In this document: in pieces, positions 35,683 through 44,816 of the stretch
How the letters are laid out: every line of letters begins with the position of its first letter
How positions within the stretch are numbered: position 1 is the stretch's first letter
Assembly (NCBI GenBank): GCA_030041475.1
Contig: JASHNU010000081.1
Span: forward strand, 1-64,000
DNA: 64,000 nucleotides
From: Candidatus Sulfotelmatobacter sp.
GTDB taxonomy: Bacteria; Acidobacteriota; Terriglobia; Terriglobales; Acidobacteriaceae
Reading direction: 5' to 3'
Made by a program: the position numbers and the translations under genes
The notes under the pieces: model-generated
Told to the model about the DNA's origin: nothing
Database searches by the model: none
The model's input: only the letters and a program-made list of their open reading frames with translations

Positions 35683-36276
35683 CTAAATATCCGCTTCCTT
35701 GCCGTGCGTGCGCACGTACACCAGCGAGAAGCTCGATCCCTTTCCCTGCGGCTGGACGGCAACAATGTGCTGATTCTCTTTCGTGCCGACCTTCAGCTCC
35801 GTGCCGTTGCCGCCCGAAGATTCGCAGGTGAGTTCGTGCGACCCGTGATCCGATTCCTTGATGTCGGTGTTCGCATCGAGATGGCTGGTGTGGCACACCA
35901 GAATGTTGCCGTACTTCTTAAGCTGGTCCTGATAGAACGAGACGACCTTCGCCGGCGGGTCGTCCGAATCGTATTCGAGGGCGACGACCTTGATTCCGAA
36001 GCCAAAGCCGGAGATGTTGACGTTGGCACTCTTGTCCTCGCCGCTGGAGTCGCTCTGCTTCAGCCGCGCGCCGGGATACACCGCCAGCCCTACATCCTGT
36101 ACGTCGGCTCCCTTGCTCACATGAATTCCGCCCACGGGTGTGCTGATATCGACTTTCTTATCCTCTCCGTTGCCTTCCTTTTGCACGTTTACGCTGCACG
36201 CTGGCAGAATCGCCACCGCGAATGCAGCCAAGCCCACTACGAACGGGCAAGCGAATTGAAATTTAGTTCCGCACAT
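35683..36276 (-). CDS. Lipoprotein of unknown function
   Basis: 197 residues from the ATG at 36276, which has a strong AGGAGG site eight bases upstream. The lipobox LPAC (about residue 20) marks a lipid-anchored protein. The rest is soluble, with GVAVYPGA-like GLAVYPGARL and KVVSFYQDQLKKYG segments seen in families annotated as putative lipoproteins. Its start overlaps the end of the GH3 gene by 14 bases, so the two are co-transcribed. Confidence 0.8.
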   Translation of the reverse strand: MCGTKFQFACPFVVGLAAFAVAILPACSVNVQKEGNGEDKKVDISTPVGGIHVSKGADVQDVGLAVYPGARLKQSDSSGEDKSANVNISGFGFGIKVVALEYDSDDPPAKVVSFYQDQLKKYGNILVCHTSHLDANTDIKESDHGSHELTCESSGGNGTELKVGTKENQHIVAVQPQGKGSSFSLVYVRTHGKEADI

Positions 36277-38131
36277 GAGACGACCCTCCTTGAGCGAGTT
36301 GTGCCGGACGCGCGATGCCCGCACCTCGCTCTGCGACATTGGGAATTGTGACCGGCAAGTGGCCGCGAATCGGTATCTCGCCGAACAACGCCTTCACCGC
36401 GGCTACCTCCGATACGGTCGCGTTCGAAAAAGTGCACAAGTAACTTTCGATCTTTGGGAAATCGCTGGCAAGATACGGATTTCCCATCGCAACCACCGCG
36501 GTTTTGTCCGCCGCATGATCGAGAACCTGTGCCAGTAGCGTGCCCGTGGCGTCGGCCAGGCTCACCGAGTTGCCCACCTTGCCAGCAGTCGGAATCACAT
36601 ACACCGCCGCTACCACGGTCTGAGCCTGGTCTACGGCCTTCAGCACCTCGTCCGTCATTCCGCCGGCGATCCGCGGATCCACATAAATCACGTGGGCGTC
36701 GGGAATGCGGGTGCGAAACTCGCGCCCAAAGGCGCGCCCGGAATCCAGCCGCACATCCTCGGAAAACAGAATCGCGACCGTGTCGTTATGTGTCTCCTCC
36801 TTCGTCATGTACGGAAGCCCGGCCTTCCCGGTTCCCTTGCCCTTCAGAGGAAGCACCTTGCCATTGTCGCGCACGAGTGTAATTGCGGCCTCGGCCACGT
36901 GCTGACCAAAAGCCATGCTTTCCGGTTTTCCCACCGCTGTCGCCAAGGCATTCACGTCCACCGTGCGCGATTCGTTCAACCGCAAAGACGCCTTCATTTT
37001 CAATATCTTCAACACCGACGCGTCCAGCCGCTGCCGCGAAATCTCCCCCGACTGTGCCGCCTTGAGCATCGCCTCATACGAGGCGCCCAGATCGGCCGGA
37101 ATCAGCAGCAGGTCGTTCCCCGCCTTGAACGACTCAACCGCCGCCCCTCCAATATTGCCGGCATACAGATGCGTCAGTCCCGCCATGTCGAGCGCATCGG
37201 TCACAATCACGCCCTTAAATCCCATCTGCTTTTCGAGCAGGTCGCTCACCACCGCCGGCGAAATCGTCGCCACGTGATTCGGATCGGCATCGAGCGCCGG
37301 CACAGTAACGTGTGCCACCATCACGGAATCGACACCGGCTGCAATCGCTTGCCGGAAAGGTGGCAGTTCAATCGTATCCAGATGCGCGCGGTCGCCATTC
37401 ACGCTCGCCACGCCCAGATGCGAATCCGTGGCGGTGTCACCGTGGCCAGGGAAGTGCTTCACCGTGGTCAGCATCCCCGATTCGTGCGCACCCTTGATGT
37501 ACGCCGCCACCAGATCTCCCACCTCCTTGGGATCTTCTCCGAACGAGCGCGTGTTGATGATCGGGTTCGCGGGATTCGAATTCACGTCGGCGTCCGGGAA
37601 AAAATTCCACTGCACGCCGATGGCGCGCGCCTCCTCTCCCGTGATGCGCCCGAACGACTCAGCATCCTCCACGCTGCCCACCGCGCCGAACGCCATCGCA
37701 TGAGGGAAAACGGTCGTCCCTTGCAGCCGCATGGAAACGCCGCGCTCAAAGTCCGCCGCCACCAACAACGGAAGTTTCGAATCCCGCTGCAAGCGGTTCA
37801 GCAACTCCGCCGCTTCATAAGGCTCGCTGCGCAGAAGGAACGGTCCGTCCACGTGCACCGTCATGGCGAACGACCCGATGTGATACTTCTGCATGTCGTC
37901 GCGCCACTGCAAATATTCCGGATTCTCGACGTTCAGAAATCCCGCGCGGCACCAGATCATGAATAGCTGGCCGATCTTTTCCTCGAGCGTCAGCTTGTGG
38001 AGCGTCTTCTGCGCCCATCTCTCGCCGTCGCGGCTGAGATGAATCGGCCCCGCCGCCCGCGCAGGTTTTTCCTTGGCAAAGGCCGGCAGAAGAATGAGAA
38101 CGAAAAGAATGAAGCAAAGGTTTTTGCGCAT
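36263..38131 (-). CDS. GH3 beta-N-acetylhexosaminidase
   Basis: 622 residues from the ATG at 38131 (MRKNLCFILFVLILLPAFA), giving a signal peptide. The NagZ-type catalytic dyad motif KHFPGHGDTATDSH and the nucleophile region VIVTDALDMAGL are intact, so it cleaves N-acetylglucosamine from peptidoglycan or chitin-like glycans in the periplasm. The C-terminal 200 residues form the second GH3 alpha/beta domain. It is followed by the overlapping lipoprotein gene. Confidence 0.9.
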   Translation of the reverse strand: MRKNLCFILFVLILLPAFAKEKPARAAGPIHLSRDGERWAQKTLHKLTLEEKIGQLFMIWCRAGFLNVENPEYLQWRDDMQKYHIGSFAMTVHVDGPFLLRSEPYEAAELLNRLQRDSKLPLLVAADFERGVSMRLQGTTVFPHAMAFGAVGSVEDAESFGRITGEEARAIGVQWNFFPDADVNSNPANPIINTRSFGEDPKEVGDLVAAYIKGAHESGMLTTVKHFPGHGDTATDSHLGVASVNGDRAHLDTIELPPFRQAIAAGVDSVMVAHVTVPALDADPNHVATISPAVVSDLLEKQMGFKGVIVTDALDMAGLTHLYAGNIGGAAVESFKAGNDLLLIPADLGASYEAMLKAAQSGEISRQRLDASVLKILKMKASLRLNESRTVDVNALATAVGKPESMAFGQHVAEAAITLVRDNGKVLPLKGKGTGKAGLPYMTKEETHNDTVAILFSEDVRLDSGRAFGREFRTRIPDAHVIYVDPRIAGGMTDEVLKAVDQAQTVVAAVYVIPTAGKVGNSVSLADATGTLLAQVLDHAADKTAVVAMGNPYLASDFPKIESYLCTFSNATVSEVAAVKALFGEIPIRGHLPVTIPNVAERGAGIARPAQLAQGGSSHVRN

Positions 38132-38166
38132 GAAGTGAACAATAGCAGAAGTTCCCGAATCAGCGT

Positions 38167-39129
38167 TCATCCGGGTGAATCCGCGGCGTGAATCCCAAGC
38201 AAAGAATTCTCCACCCGCGCAATGACCGCGGAGACAATCCCCGGATCGTCCCCGAACCCGCCAAGCCACACGACCTCCGGCTCACGCCGGAACCACGTGA
38301 TCTGCCGCTTTGCGTAGTTGCGGTGTGCCTGCTGCGCGGCTTCGACGGCCTTTTCGAGGCTGAGCTCACCATTTAGGAATTCGACCGCCTGCCTGTATCC
38401 GAGTGACAGTAACGGTCGTGCGCTCGCGCCGTATTTTTCGTGCAAGCACTTCGTCTCTTCGATCAGTCCCTCGTTAAACATGCGGCTCGCACGTTGATTA
38501 ATGCGTTCATAGAGGGCCGCTCGATCCGGATCAAGCCCCAGCCGCAGAATCCGGAAGCCCGCAAGCGGATCTCGTCCCTTTTGCCACAAGTCGCTCATTT
38601 TCTGCCTCGAGGCCATACAAACCTCAATCGCGCGAATCAGCTTGGGCACATCGTTGGCATGAATTTTCTCTGCCGCTGCAGGGTCTAGCCGGGCGAGAAT
38701 CTGATGCACGTATACCGAGCCCTTCGTGGCGGCTCGCTCCCGCAACCGCGCGCGCAACTCCTCCGAACGCTGCGGCCCGGGAAACAGTCCCTCGATCAGC
38801 GCCCGCAGGTAAAGGCCGGTGCCTCCCACCACGATCGGCACATGATTGCGCGCCTTGATTTCCTCGAGCACGGTGCGTGCCCTGCGCGCATACTCCCCCG
38901 CGGTTACAAACTCGTTCGGCTCAACGCAGTCGAAAAGGTGATGCGGAACACGTGCGCGTTCGGCCACCGTCGGCTTGGCTGTCCCGATGTCAAACTCGCG
39001 GTACATCGCGACCGAATCGCAGTTGACGATCTCTCCGTGGAATTTTTCCGCGAGTGCCAGCGACAACGCCGTTTTCCCGCTGGCCGTCGGACCGAGCACG
39101 GCAACCAGCAGCGGTTCCCACTTGGACAT
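38167..39129 (-). CDS. miaA: tRNA dimethylallyltransferase
   Basis: 320 residues from the ATG at 39129 (MSKWEPLLVAVLGPTASGKT). The P-loop GPTASGKT, the DSVAMYREFDIGTAKP and HHLFD motifs, and the C-terminal QITWFRRE zinc-binding-like tail are all typical. It adds a dimethylallyl group to A37 of tRNAs reading codons that begin with U. It lies downstream of the 59-residue membrane gene with only 20 bases between. Confidence 0.94.
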   Translation of the reverse strand: MSKWEPLLVAVLGPTASGKTALSLALAEKFHGEIVNCDSVAMYREFDIGTAKPTVAERARVPHHLFDCVEPNEFVTAGEYARRARTVLEEIKARNHVPIVVGGTGLYLRALIEGLFPGPQRSEELRARLRERAATKGSVYVHQILARLDPAAAEKIHANDVPKLIRAIEVCMASRQKMSDLWQKGRDPLAGFRILRLGLDPDRAALYERINQRASRMFNEGLIEETKCLHEKYGASARPLLSLGYRQAVEFLNGELSLEKAVEAAQQAHRNYAKRQITWFRREPEVVWLGGFGDDPGIVSAVIARVENSLLGIHAADSPG

Positions 39130-39149
39130 TCTCTGCGAGTGCCCCACCC

Positions 39150-39329
39150 TCAGCGCGGGCTCCACTGAATTTCGTGCCAGTAACGAACCAGGGTCAGGAT
39201 CAGCAGCATGAACGCAATCAAGAGCAGACCGGTAGTCTCCGAAGCGTACACGGCGTGGCGGTGGTGCTTATGCTCATGCGCCGAGTCGTCCGGCAGTTTG
39301 CTCTCTGGACTTGGGGAGCGCACGCACAT
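39150..39329 (-). CDS. Small 59-residue membrane protein upstream of miaA
   Basis: An ATG at 39329 opens a 59-codon frame ending at 39150: a polar, His-rich N-terminus (AHEHKHHRH, about 22-30) and one transmembrane helix (about 37-52, LLLIAFMLLILTLVRY), ending WHEIQWSPR. Its stop codon lies 20 bases before the miaA start, so they are probably co-transcribed. It is one residue below the usual 60-residue reporting cut-off. The His cluster could bind a metal; function unknown. Confidence 0.6.
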   Translation of the reverse strand: MCVRSPSPESKLPDDSAHEHKHHRHAVYASETTGLLLIAFMLLILTLVRYWHEIQWSPR

Positions 39330-39366
39330 ATTGTAGACCCGCCGGTGCTAAACTACGGCGTCGTCC

Positions 39367-40248
39367 ATGGCCGTCCCGCAAAACAACAGCAAAATCGTGC
39401 GCTTTGGCGTCTTCGAGCTCGATCTCAGCGCCGGCGAACTGCGCAAGAGTGGCGCCAAGTTGCGGCTGCAGGGCCAGCCATTCCAGGTTCTCGCCCTGCT
39501 CCTCGATCGCCCCGGCGAAGTGGTCACGCGCGACCAGCTGCGCCAACAACTCTGGCCGGCCGACACCTTCGTCGACTTCGACCACAGCCTCAACACCGCC
39601 ATCAACAAAGTGCGCGAGGCTCTCGGCGACTCCGCCTCCAGCCCTCGTTACGTCGAGACCCTGGCCCGTCGCGGCTACCGCTTCATCGCGCCGCTGCATC
39701 CCACCAAACAGCCCGAGCCTCTCGCCGCACCCACCTCCACCGCCGCGACCGCACAGCCCGCCGCCTTCCATCCCGAACTCCACATCCCCATCCCTCGCCG
39801 CGCCATTACCCGCAGCCTCTTCGGGCTGATTCAGGTGATGTATCTGGCGTTCTATCTCTCGGCCCTCTTCCGGCTGCGAACGATCCAGCTCATCGCGACC
39901 AATTACTTCTTGTCGCCTCTGGCCGCCGTGGCGCTCCCGATCGCAGTCCTCGTCACGGCTGGCGTGGGCATTCCCCTGCGCCTCTATCTGATCTCAGCCA
40001 TCAGCTTCGATTATCAGCGCTTGGACGAAAAATTCCGCCGCATGTTCTTGTTCATCCTGGTGCTGGACGAGTTATGGGCCGTCGCCCCGTTTCTCTTGAT
40101 TCACGACATCGGTCTGGGCGCGGCCTTCGCCGCGACGGCTGCGCTGCTCTACGTTCCATTCGCCGAGCGTTCTCTGATTCGCATGGCTTATGTTTCGCCG
40201 CCGCAATCGGAACCGCCGAAATCCGCCCCGGCGAACCCGGGAGGCTGA
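39367..40248 (+). CDS. CadC/ToxR-like membrane protein with winged-helix DNA-binding domain
   Basis: 293 residues. The N-terminal OmpR/PhoB-type winged helix (about residues 10-108: FELDLSAGELRKSG, FQVLALLLDRPGEVVTRDQLRQQLW, VETLARRGYRF) is followed by a Pro-rich linker (about 110-145) and four to five hydrophobic segments to the C-terminus. Acidobacteria encode many such proteins, usually with a TPR or propeller tail; here the tail is purely transmembrane. It may sense a membrane signal and bind DNA directly. The gene is divergent from the 59-residue membrane gene and miaA. Confidence 0.85.
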   Translation: MAVPQNNSKIVRFGVFELDLSAGELRKSGAKLRLQGQPFQVLALLLDRPGEVVTRDQLRQQLWPADTFVDFDHSLNTAINKVREALGDSASSPRYVETLARRGYRFIAPLHPTKQPEPLAAPTSTAATAQPAAFHPELHIPIPRRAITRSLFGLIQVMYLAFYLSALFRLRTIQLIATNYFLSPLAAVALPIAVLVTAGVGIPLRLYLISAISFDYQRLDEKFRRMFLFILVLDELWAVAPFLLIHDIGLGAAFAATAALLYVPFAERSLIRMAYVSPPQSEPPKSAPANPGG

Positions 40249-40371
40249 TTTTGCCGGAACGATTCTCACCAATCGTCCGTAACTACTATCAGGATAGACG
40301 GGAGTGTGCCCCGCCGATCTGGAGGATCCTCGAAAGCCCAATCGAAAGGCCAGCCGAAAGGATGACAACTT

Positions 40372-41208
40372 ATGAACTCCACCCTGATGAAATGCGTCTG
40401 CCTCACAATTCTGGCAGCCTTCGCTGTCGCCCTGCCCGCCGCGGCCGATGACTGGACCAAACCCTACACCATCACCGGCAAACCCGATCTCCGCATCGAA
40501 ACCTCCGACGCCAACATCCACGTCACCACCTGGGATCAGAACACCATCGAGGCCAGGGTCACTACGTCGGGCTACAAGATTGGCGAAGGCGGCATTCAGA
40601 TCGACGATCATCAGAACGGCGACTCGGTCGAAATCGAGGTGCGTTATCCCCATCATGATTTCAACATCGGCATTCTGCATGTCGATCGGAACCGCCGCGT
40701 CGACGTCAGTATCCAGATGCCCCGCGAGGGCCGCGTCAACCTGCGCACCGGAGACGGCAAGATCGAACTCGCCGGCCTCAAAGGCGAAATGACCCTGCAC
40801 AGCGGCGACGGTTCCGAAAATCTCGACAGCGTCGACGGCAAGCTGCACGCCTCGACCGGCGACGGCCACATCCGCGCCAGCGGCCGCTTCGACGATCTCG
40901 ACCTCAAGACCGGCGATGGCCGCGTCGAAGTCCGCGCTGCCGCCGGTTCATCCCTTGCCACGAGTTGGAGGCTTGAAACCGGCGACGGCAGCGTGACTCT
41001 CGAAATCCCCGAGAACCTGAGCGCCGACGTTGACCTGCATACCAACGACGGCCACATCGATCTCGACATGCCCGTCACTACCCAGGGAGGTCTGCGCGAA
41101 CACGAAATCCGCGGCAAGTTGAACGGCGGCGGTAACCTGCTCACCATCCACACCGGCGACGGCTCGATCCACTTGCGAAAAGGAGATTCGAGTTCGTCCC
41201 GGCTTTGA
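40372..41208 (+). CDS. DUF4097 beta-repeat exported protein
   Basis: 278 residues with a signal peptide (cleavage after PAAA, about residue 25). The mature part is a beta-helix-like repeat domain with seven recurring [ST]-x-DG turns about 18-22 residues apart (RTGDGK, HSGDGS, STGDGH, KTGDGR, ETGDGS, HTNDGH, HTGDGS). DUF4097 proteins are periplasmic or surface-bound, of unknown function. A GGAAAGGA ribosome binding site lies upstream. Confidence 0.85.
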   Translation: MNSTLMKCVCLTILAAFAVALPAAADDWTKPYTITGKPDLRIETSDANIHVTTWDQNTIEARVTTSGYKIGEGGIQIDDHQNGDSVEIEVRYPHHDFNIGILHVDRNRRVDVSIQMPREGRVNLRTGDGKIELAGLKGEMTLHSGDGSENLDSVDGKLHASTGDGHIRASGRFDDLDLKTGDGRVEVRAAAGSSLATSWRLETGDGSVTLEIPENLSADVDLHTNDGHIDLDMPVTTQGGLREHEIRGKLNGGGNLLTIHTGDGSIHLRKGDSSSSRL

Positions 41209-41288
41209 GGGGCGTCTGACAACTGCCTTGACGCCCGGGCTTATACTTTTCGGTCTCACTAATTCTGTCGCCTTGTGAAGAGGTATTC

Positions 41289-43319
41289 ATGGCAATCCTC
41301 CGCAATAGTCTTTTTGCTCTTCTTGCAGCCTGCTTCCTCTCAGCCGCCCTCGCCCAGCAGCCCGCCACGTCTAAACCTGAGCCGGCTCTCGGCGTCACTT
41401 CCATGGATCGCACAGCCGATCCCTGCGTCGATTTCTTCCAATATTCCTGCGGCGGATGGATCAAGAACAATCCTATCCCTCCCGACCAATCTTCCTGGGA
41501 CACGTATTCCAAGATGGAAGACGAGAATCGCGGCCGCCTCCGCGGCATTCTTGAAGCCGCCGCCGCGCCCGATCCCGGCCGCAACGCCGTCACGCAGAAA
41601 ATCGGCGACTACTACGCCTCGTGCACCGATGAAAAATCCATCGACACCAAGGGCGCCGCGCCGCTTCAGCCGACACTCGACCGGATTGCCAAACTCAGTT
41701 CCAAGGCCGATCTCGCCGATATCGCCGCGTCCATGACCTACGACAATGTCATCTTTCGCTTCGGCTCCCACCAGGACTACCACGACACGACTCAGGTCAT
41801 TGCCAACGTCGATCAGGGCGGCCTCGGCCTTCCAGACCGCGACTACTACACCAAGGACGACGCCAAGTCGAAAGAGTTGCGCGACAAGTACGTGGCGCAC
41901 GTGCAGAAGATGTTCCAACTGCTCGGCGACAAACCTGACACCGCCGCCGCTGAAGCGCAAACTGTGATGCGCATCGAAACCGCTCTCGCCAACGGTTCCA
42001 TGAAGCGCGTGGACCGCCGCGATCCCAAAAACCGCGACCATAAGACGGCTATCGCTGATTTCGAGAAAACGGCTCCCGAATTTCAGTGGCAGGTTTATTT
42101 CGCTAAGGTCGGAGTACCTTCGCTCACGTCCCTCAACGTCTCCTCACCCAACTTTTTCACGGCGATGAATGATGAGTTGAGCAAAGAATCTCTCGCCGAC
42201 TGGAAAACTTACTTGCGCTGGCGCCTCGTCCATGCCGACGCGCCGCATCTCTCTTCAGCGTTTCTGAACGAAAACTTCGCCTTTTATGGAAAGACCCTGC
42301 AGGGCCAGGAGGAGCTCAAACCACGCTGGAAGCGCTGCACCGAAGAAATCGACGACAATCTCGGCGAGGCTCTCGGCCAGGCTTACGTCGAAAAATATTT
42401 CAGCGCCGAAGCCAAGCAGGCCGCTCTCAAGATGGTGAAGGAAATCGAAGCCGCGATGGAACAGGACATCAACTCGCTCAGCTGGATGTCGCCCGCCACC
42501 AAACAGCAGGCCCTCGAGAAACTGCACAAAATGGCCAACAAAATCGGTTATCCCGACAAGTGGCGCGATTACTCCAAACTCGAAATCATCCGCGGCGACG
42601 AACTGGGCAACGTCGAGCGCTCCCGCCAGTTCGAATTCAATCGCGATCTCGCCAAGATCGGCAAGCCCATCGATCGCGGCGAGTGGGACATGACCGCTCC
42701 CACCGTCAACGCCTATTACAACGACCAGATGAACGACATCAACTTTCCCGCTGGCGTGCTGCAGCCGCCCGCCTTCGATCTCAATTCCGACGCCGCTCCC
42801 AACTACGGCGACACCGGCGGCACCATCGGCCACGAGCTCACCCACGGCTTCGACGACCAGGGCCGGAAGTTCGACGCCAACGGCAACCTGCGCGACTGGT
42901 GGACTGAAGACGATGGGAAGGAATTCGAAAAGCGCGCCAAGTGCATCTCCGACCAGTATTCCAGCTACGTGATCATCGACGACATCAAGATCAACGGCAA
43001 ACTAACTCTCGGCGAAGACGTCGCCGACCTGGGCGGCCTCATCCTCGCCTACATGGCGTGGCAAGCGGATACCAAAGGCCAGAAGCTGGAGCCCATCGAG
43101 GGCCTCACGCCGGAGCAGCGCTTCTTCGTCGGCTATGGACAGAGCTGGTGCGGCCACACCCGCGACGAAACTAAGCGCCTGCGCGCCACCGTCGATCCGC
43201 ATTCGCCCGAAAAATACCGCACCAACGGTGTCGTCTCGAACATGCCGCAATTTCAGGAAGCCTTCCACTGCAAGGCCGGCTCACCCATGGTGAACTCCAA
43301 CCGCTGCAGCGTATGGTAG
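41289..43319 (+). CDS. M13-family (neprilysin/PepO-like) zinc metallopeptidase
   Basis: 676 residues with a signal peptide (to about residue 22). The gluzincin motif is GHELTHGFD (H515, E516, H519), with the third zinc ligand in GEDVADLGG (E576, D580). NAYYN and CXVW-type ends (C-terminal NRCSVW) are typical of M13. It degrades peptides outside the cytoplasm. It stands alone, 80 bases after the DUF4097 gene. Confidence 0.93.
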   Translation: MAILRNSLFALLAACFLSAALAQQPATSKPEPALGVTSMDRTADPCVDFFQYSCGGWIKNNPIPPDQSSWDTYSKMEDENRGRLRGILEAAAAPDPGRNAVTQKIGDYYASCTDEKSIDTKGAAPLQPTLDRIAKLSSKADLADIAASMTYDNVIFRFGSHQDYHDTTQVIANVDQGGLGLPDRDYYTKDDAKSKELRDKYVAHVQKMFQLLGDKPDTAAAEAQTVMRIETALANGSMKRVDRRDPKNRDHKTAIADFEKTAPEFQWQVYFAKVGVPSLTSLNVSSPNFFTAMNDELSKESLADWKTYLRWRLVHADAPHLSSAFLNENFAFYGKTLQGQEELKPRWKRCTEEIDDNLGEALGQAYVEKYFSAEAKQAALKMVKEIEAAMEQDINSLSWMSPATKQQALEKLHKMANKIGYPDKWRDYSKLEIIRGDELGNVERSRQFEFNRDLAKIGKPIDRGEWDMTAPTVNAYYNDQMNDINFPAGVLQPPAFDLNSDAAPNYGDTGGTIGHELTHGFDDQGRKFDANGNLRDWWTEDDGKEFEKRAKCISDQYSSYVIIDDIKINGKLTLGEDVADLGGLILAYMAWQADTKGQKLEPIEGLTPEQRFFVGYGQSWCGHTRDETKRLRATVDPHSPEKYRTNGVVSNMPQFQEAFHCKAGSPMVNSNRCSVW

Positions 43320-43373
43320 AAGAATCAGGGAGGAACTCTGGGACTGGTGAGGATTCGCGCCGTGACGCCCGTT

Positions 43374-44474
43374 CTACTGCAGATCTTTCTCGTTGAGGTT
43401 GTACAGGAAGATGCACCGTAACTGCAGGTACTGTCCCCCTTGCTTGGTAAACTCATCCGGTAACGGTGGAAACGGATTCGATCCCTGGATGCCGCCCCAC
43501 GCCGCACGATCCAACGCCGTGTCATCCGACGTAGCCGCCAGCCTCATTCCCGCCACGCTGCCGTCTCTCAAAATGGCAAACTCGATCGCCAGCTTCCCCT
43601 TTTTCAGGATCGGTGGATAAACGGATTCGGGGAGTACTTCATACCAATGCCTCATAATCTCCAGCCGAATTCGCTCCAGGTACGGAGCGAAATCCACGCC
43701 CATTGTGTCGCTCAGAATTTCCAGGCTGCCGGCTTCACTTCCGCGCGCGGCGCTGTTCACTCCGAAATAACCCTCTTGCCCTCCAGCGCCTCGCCGCGCC
43801 GCCGCAGCTTCCGTGGCTTGCTGAATTGCCGACCCCGGACTCATCTGTCCCATATATTTGCTGAACGAATTGTTGGGGCGTGGCGGTGCTTGCAGTTGCG
43901 CGGTCTGGTTCGTCTCAAACTGCGGCCGCGATGCCGATTGCTGTCCTTGCTGCTGAGCCGGGTTCTGCGCCGTCGCCTGCTGTTGCGGCCCCGGAGGCCC
44001 GCTCGGCCCCGGCATTCCCGGAGGCGGTGTCTGCAGAATCTTCCGCAATTCCTTCGGATCGAGTTGCGGATGCCGCGTCATCGCAATGCGATCTTTGTCC
44101 GATAAAATGTTCGTCCTTGGCCTGCGCGTCAGTTTCTCCGCATCCGGCGGCAACGCCAGCACAGTCACGTTCTGATCCTTGAATGCATCTGAGTGCGTCA
44201 CTACCACCGGATGCCAGACAAATTTCTGAATGACCTTGAAATTCCACAAAGTAATAAACACCAGCAGATGCACGATGATCGAAATCCACGCCGCTTCCCG
44301 CCGCCGCGATCGCTCCAGATCATCCTGCAGTTGGATCAGCAGGTGCGGAACCCGCGCATCGAACTCCTGATACGACGTTTCCCATTCGACGCTGTCATAC
44401 AGCGCAAGCTGCTCCGGCTGCGGCTTCTCAAGCGGGGCGGCCGGGTCTTGGAATGGGATTTGGGTGATCGACAT
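43374..44474 (-). CDS. TonB-family protein
   Basis: 366 residues from the ATG at 44474 (MSITQIPFQDP). A cytoplasmic N-terminus is followed by one transmembrane helix (about 65-82, WISIIVHLLVFITLW), a Pro/Gln/Gly-rich linker with a collagen-like PPPGMPGPSGPPGP stretch, and a C-terminal TonB-like domain (about 275-366, YLERIRLEIMRHW...KGKLAIEFAILRDGSVAGM). It may energise outer-membrane transporters; no exbB/exbD is adjacent. Confidence 0.85.
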   Translation of the reverse strand: MSITQIPFQDPAAPLEKPQPEQLALYDSVEWETSYQEFDARVPHLLIQLQDDLERSRRREAAWISIIVHLLVFITLWNFKVIQKFVWHPVVVTHSDAFKDQNVTVLALPPDAEKLTRRPRTNILSDKDRIAMTRHPQLDPKELRKILQTPPPGMPGPSGPPGPQQQATAQNPAQQQGQQSASRPQFETNQTAQLQAPPRPNNSFSKYMGQMSPGSAIQQATEAAAARRGAGGQEGYFGVNSAARGSEAGSLEILSDTMGVDFAPYLERIRLEIMRHWYEVLPESVYPPILKKGKLAIEFAILRDGSVAGMRLAATSDDTALDRAAWGGIQGSNPFPPLPDEFTKQGGQYLQLRCIFLYNLNEKDLQ

Positions 44475-44816
44475 GGGCTGGGTCTGTGGTGTCCCTTTGG
44501 CCAATAAGTTCTTAAATGAAGCTCGGCCGTACGCGCTGCCTCGCTGGTCGTTAGAAACGAAAATACAGTCACACGTTGCATCCGGCCTTCGCGGAGGCAA
44601 GGCGTGCCGTATCCGGCGCGTTAAGGCTCACTTGTCCTTATTCTCGCATCTTTCCCGCCATTCCGCTCCATCCAGATGCGAGCCCGACTTAGGCATGTAA
44701 ACATATGTAAAGAGAGACGCTTAGGAGCCAGGGGCGTTGGGATATCCTGGCCCCCCAATTTCTAGGTTTGTCATTCCGAGCGGAACAAGGAACCTGTTTG
44801 TCCGGGGCGGCGCAAC
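44475..44816. other. Intergenic region with one repeat copy
   Basis: No convincing gene. It holds a short tgtcattccgagcggaacaaggaacctg repeat copy at 44767-44796, directly after the end of the oxidoreductase gene. No promoter or terminator was convincing. Confidence 0.5.
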
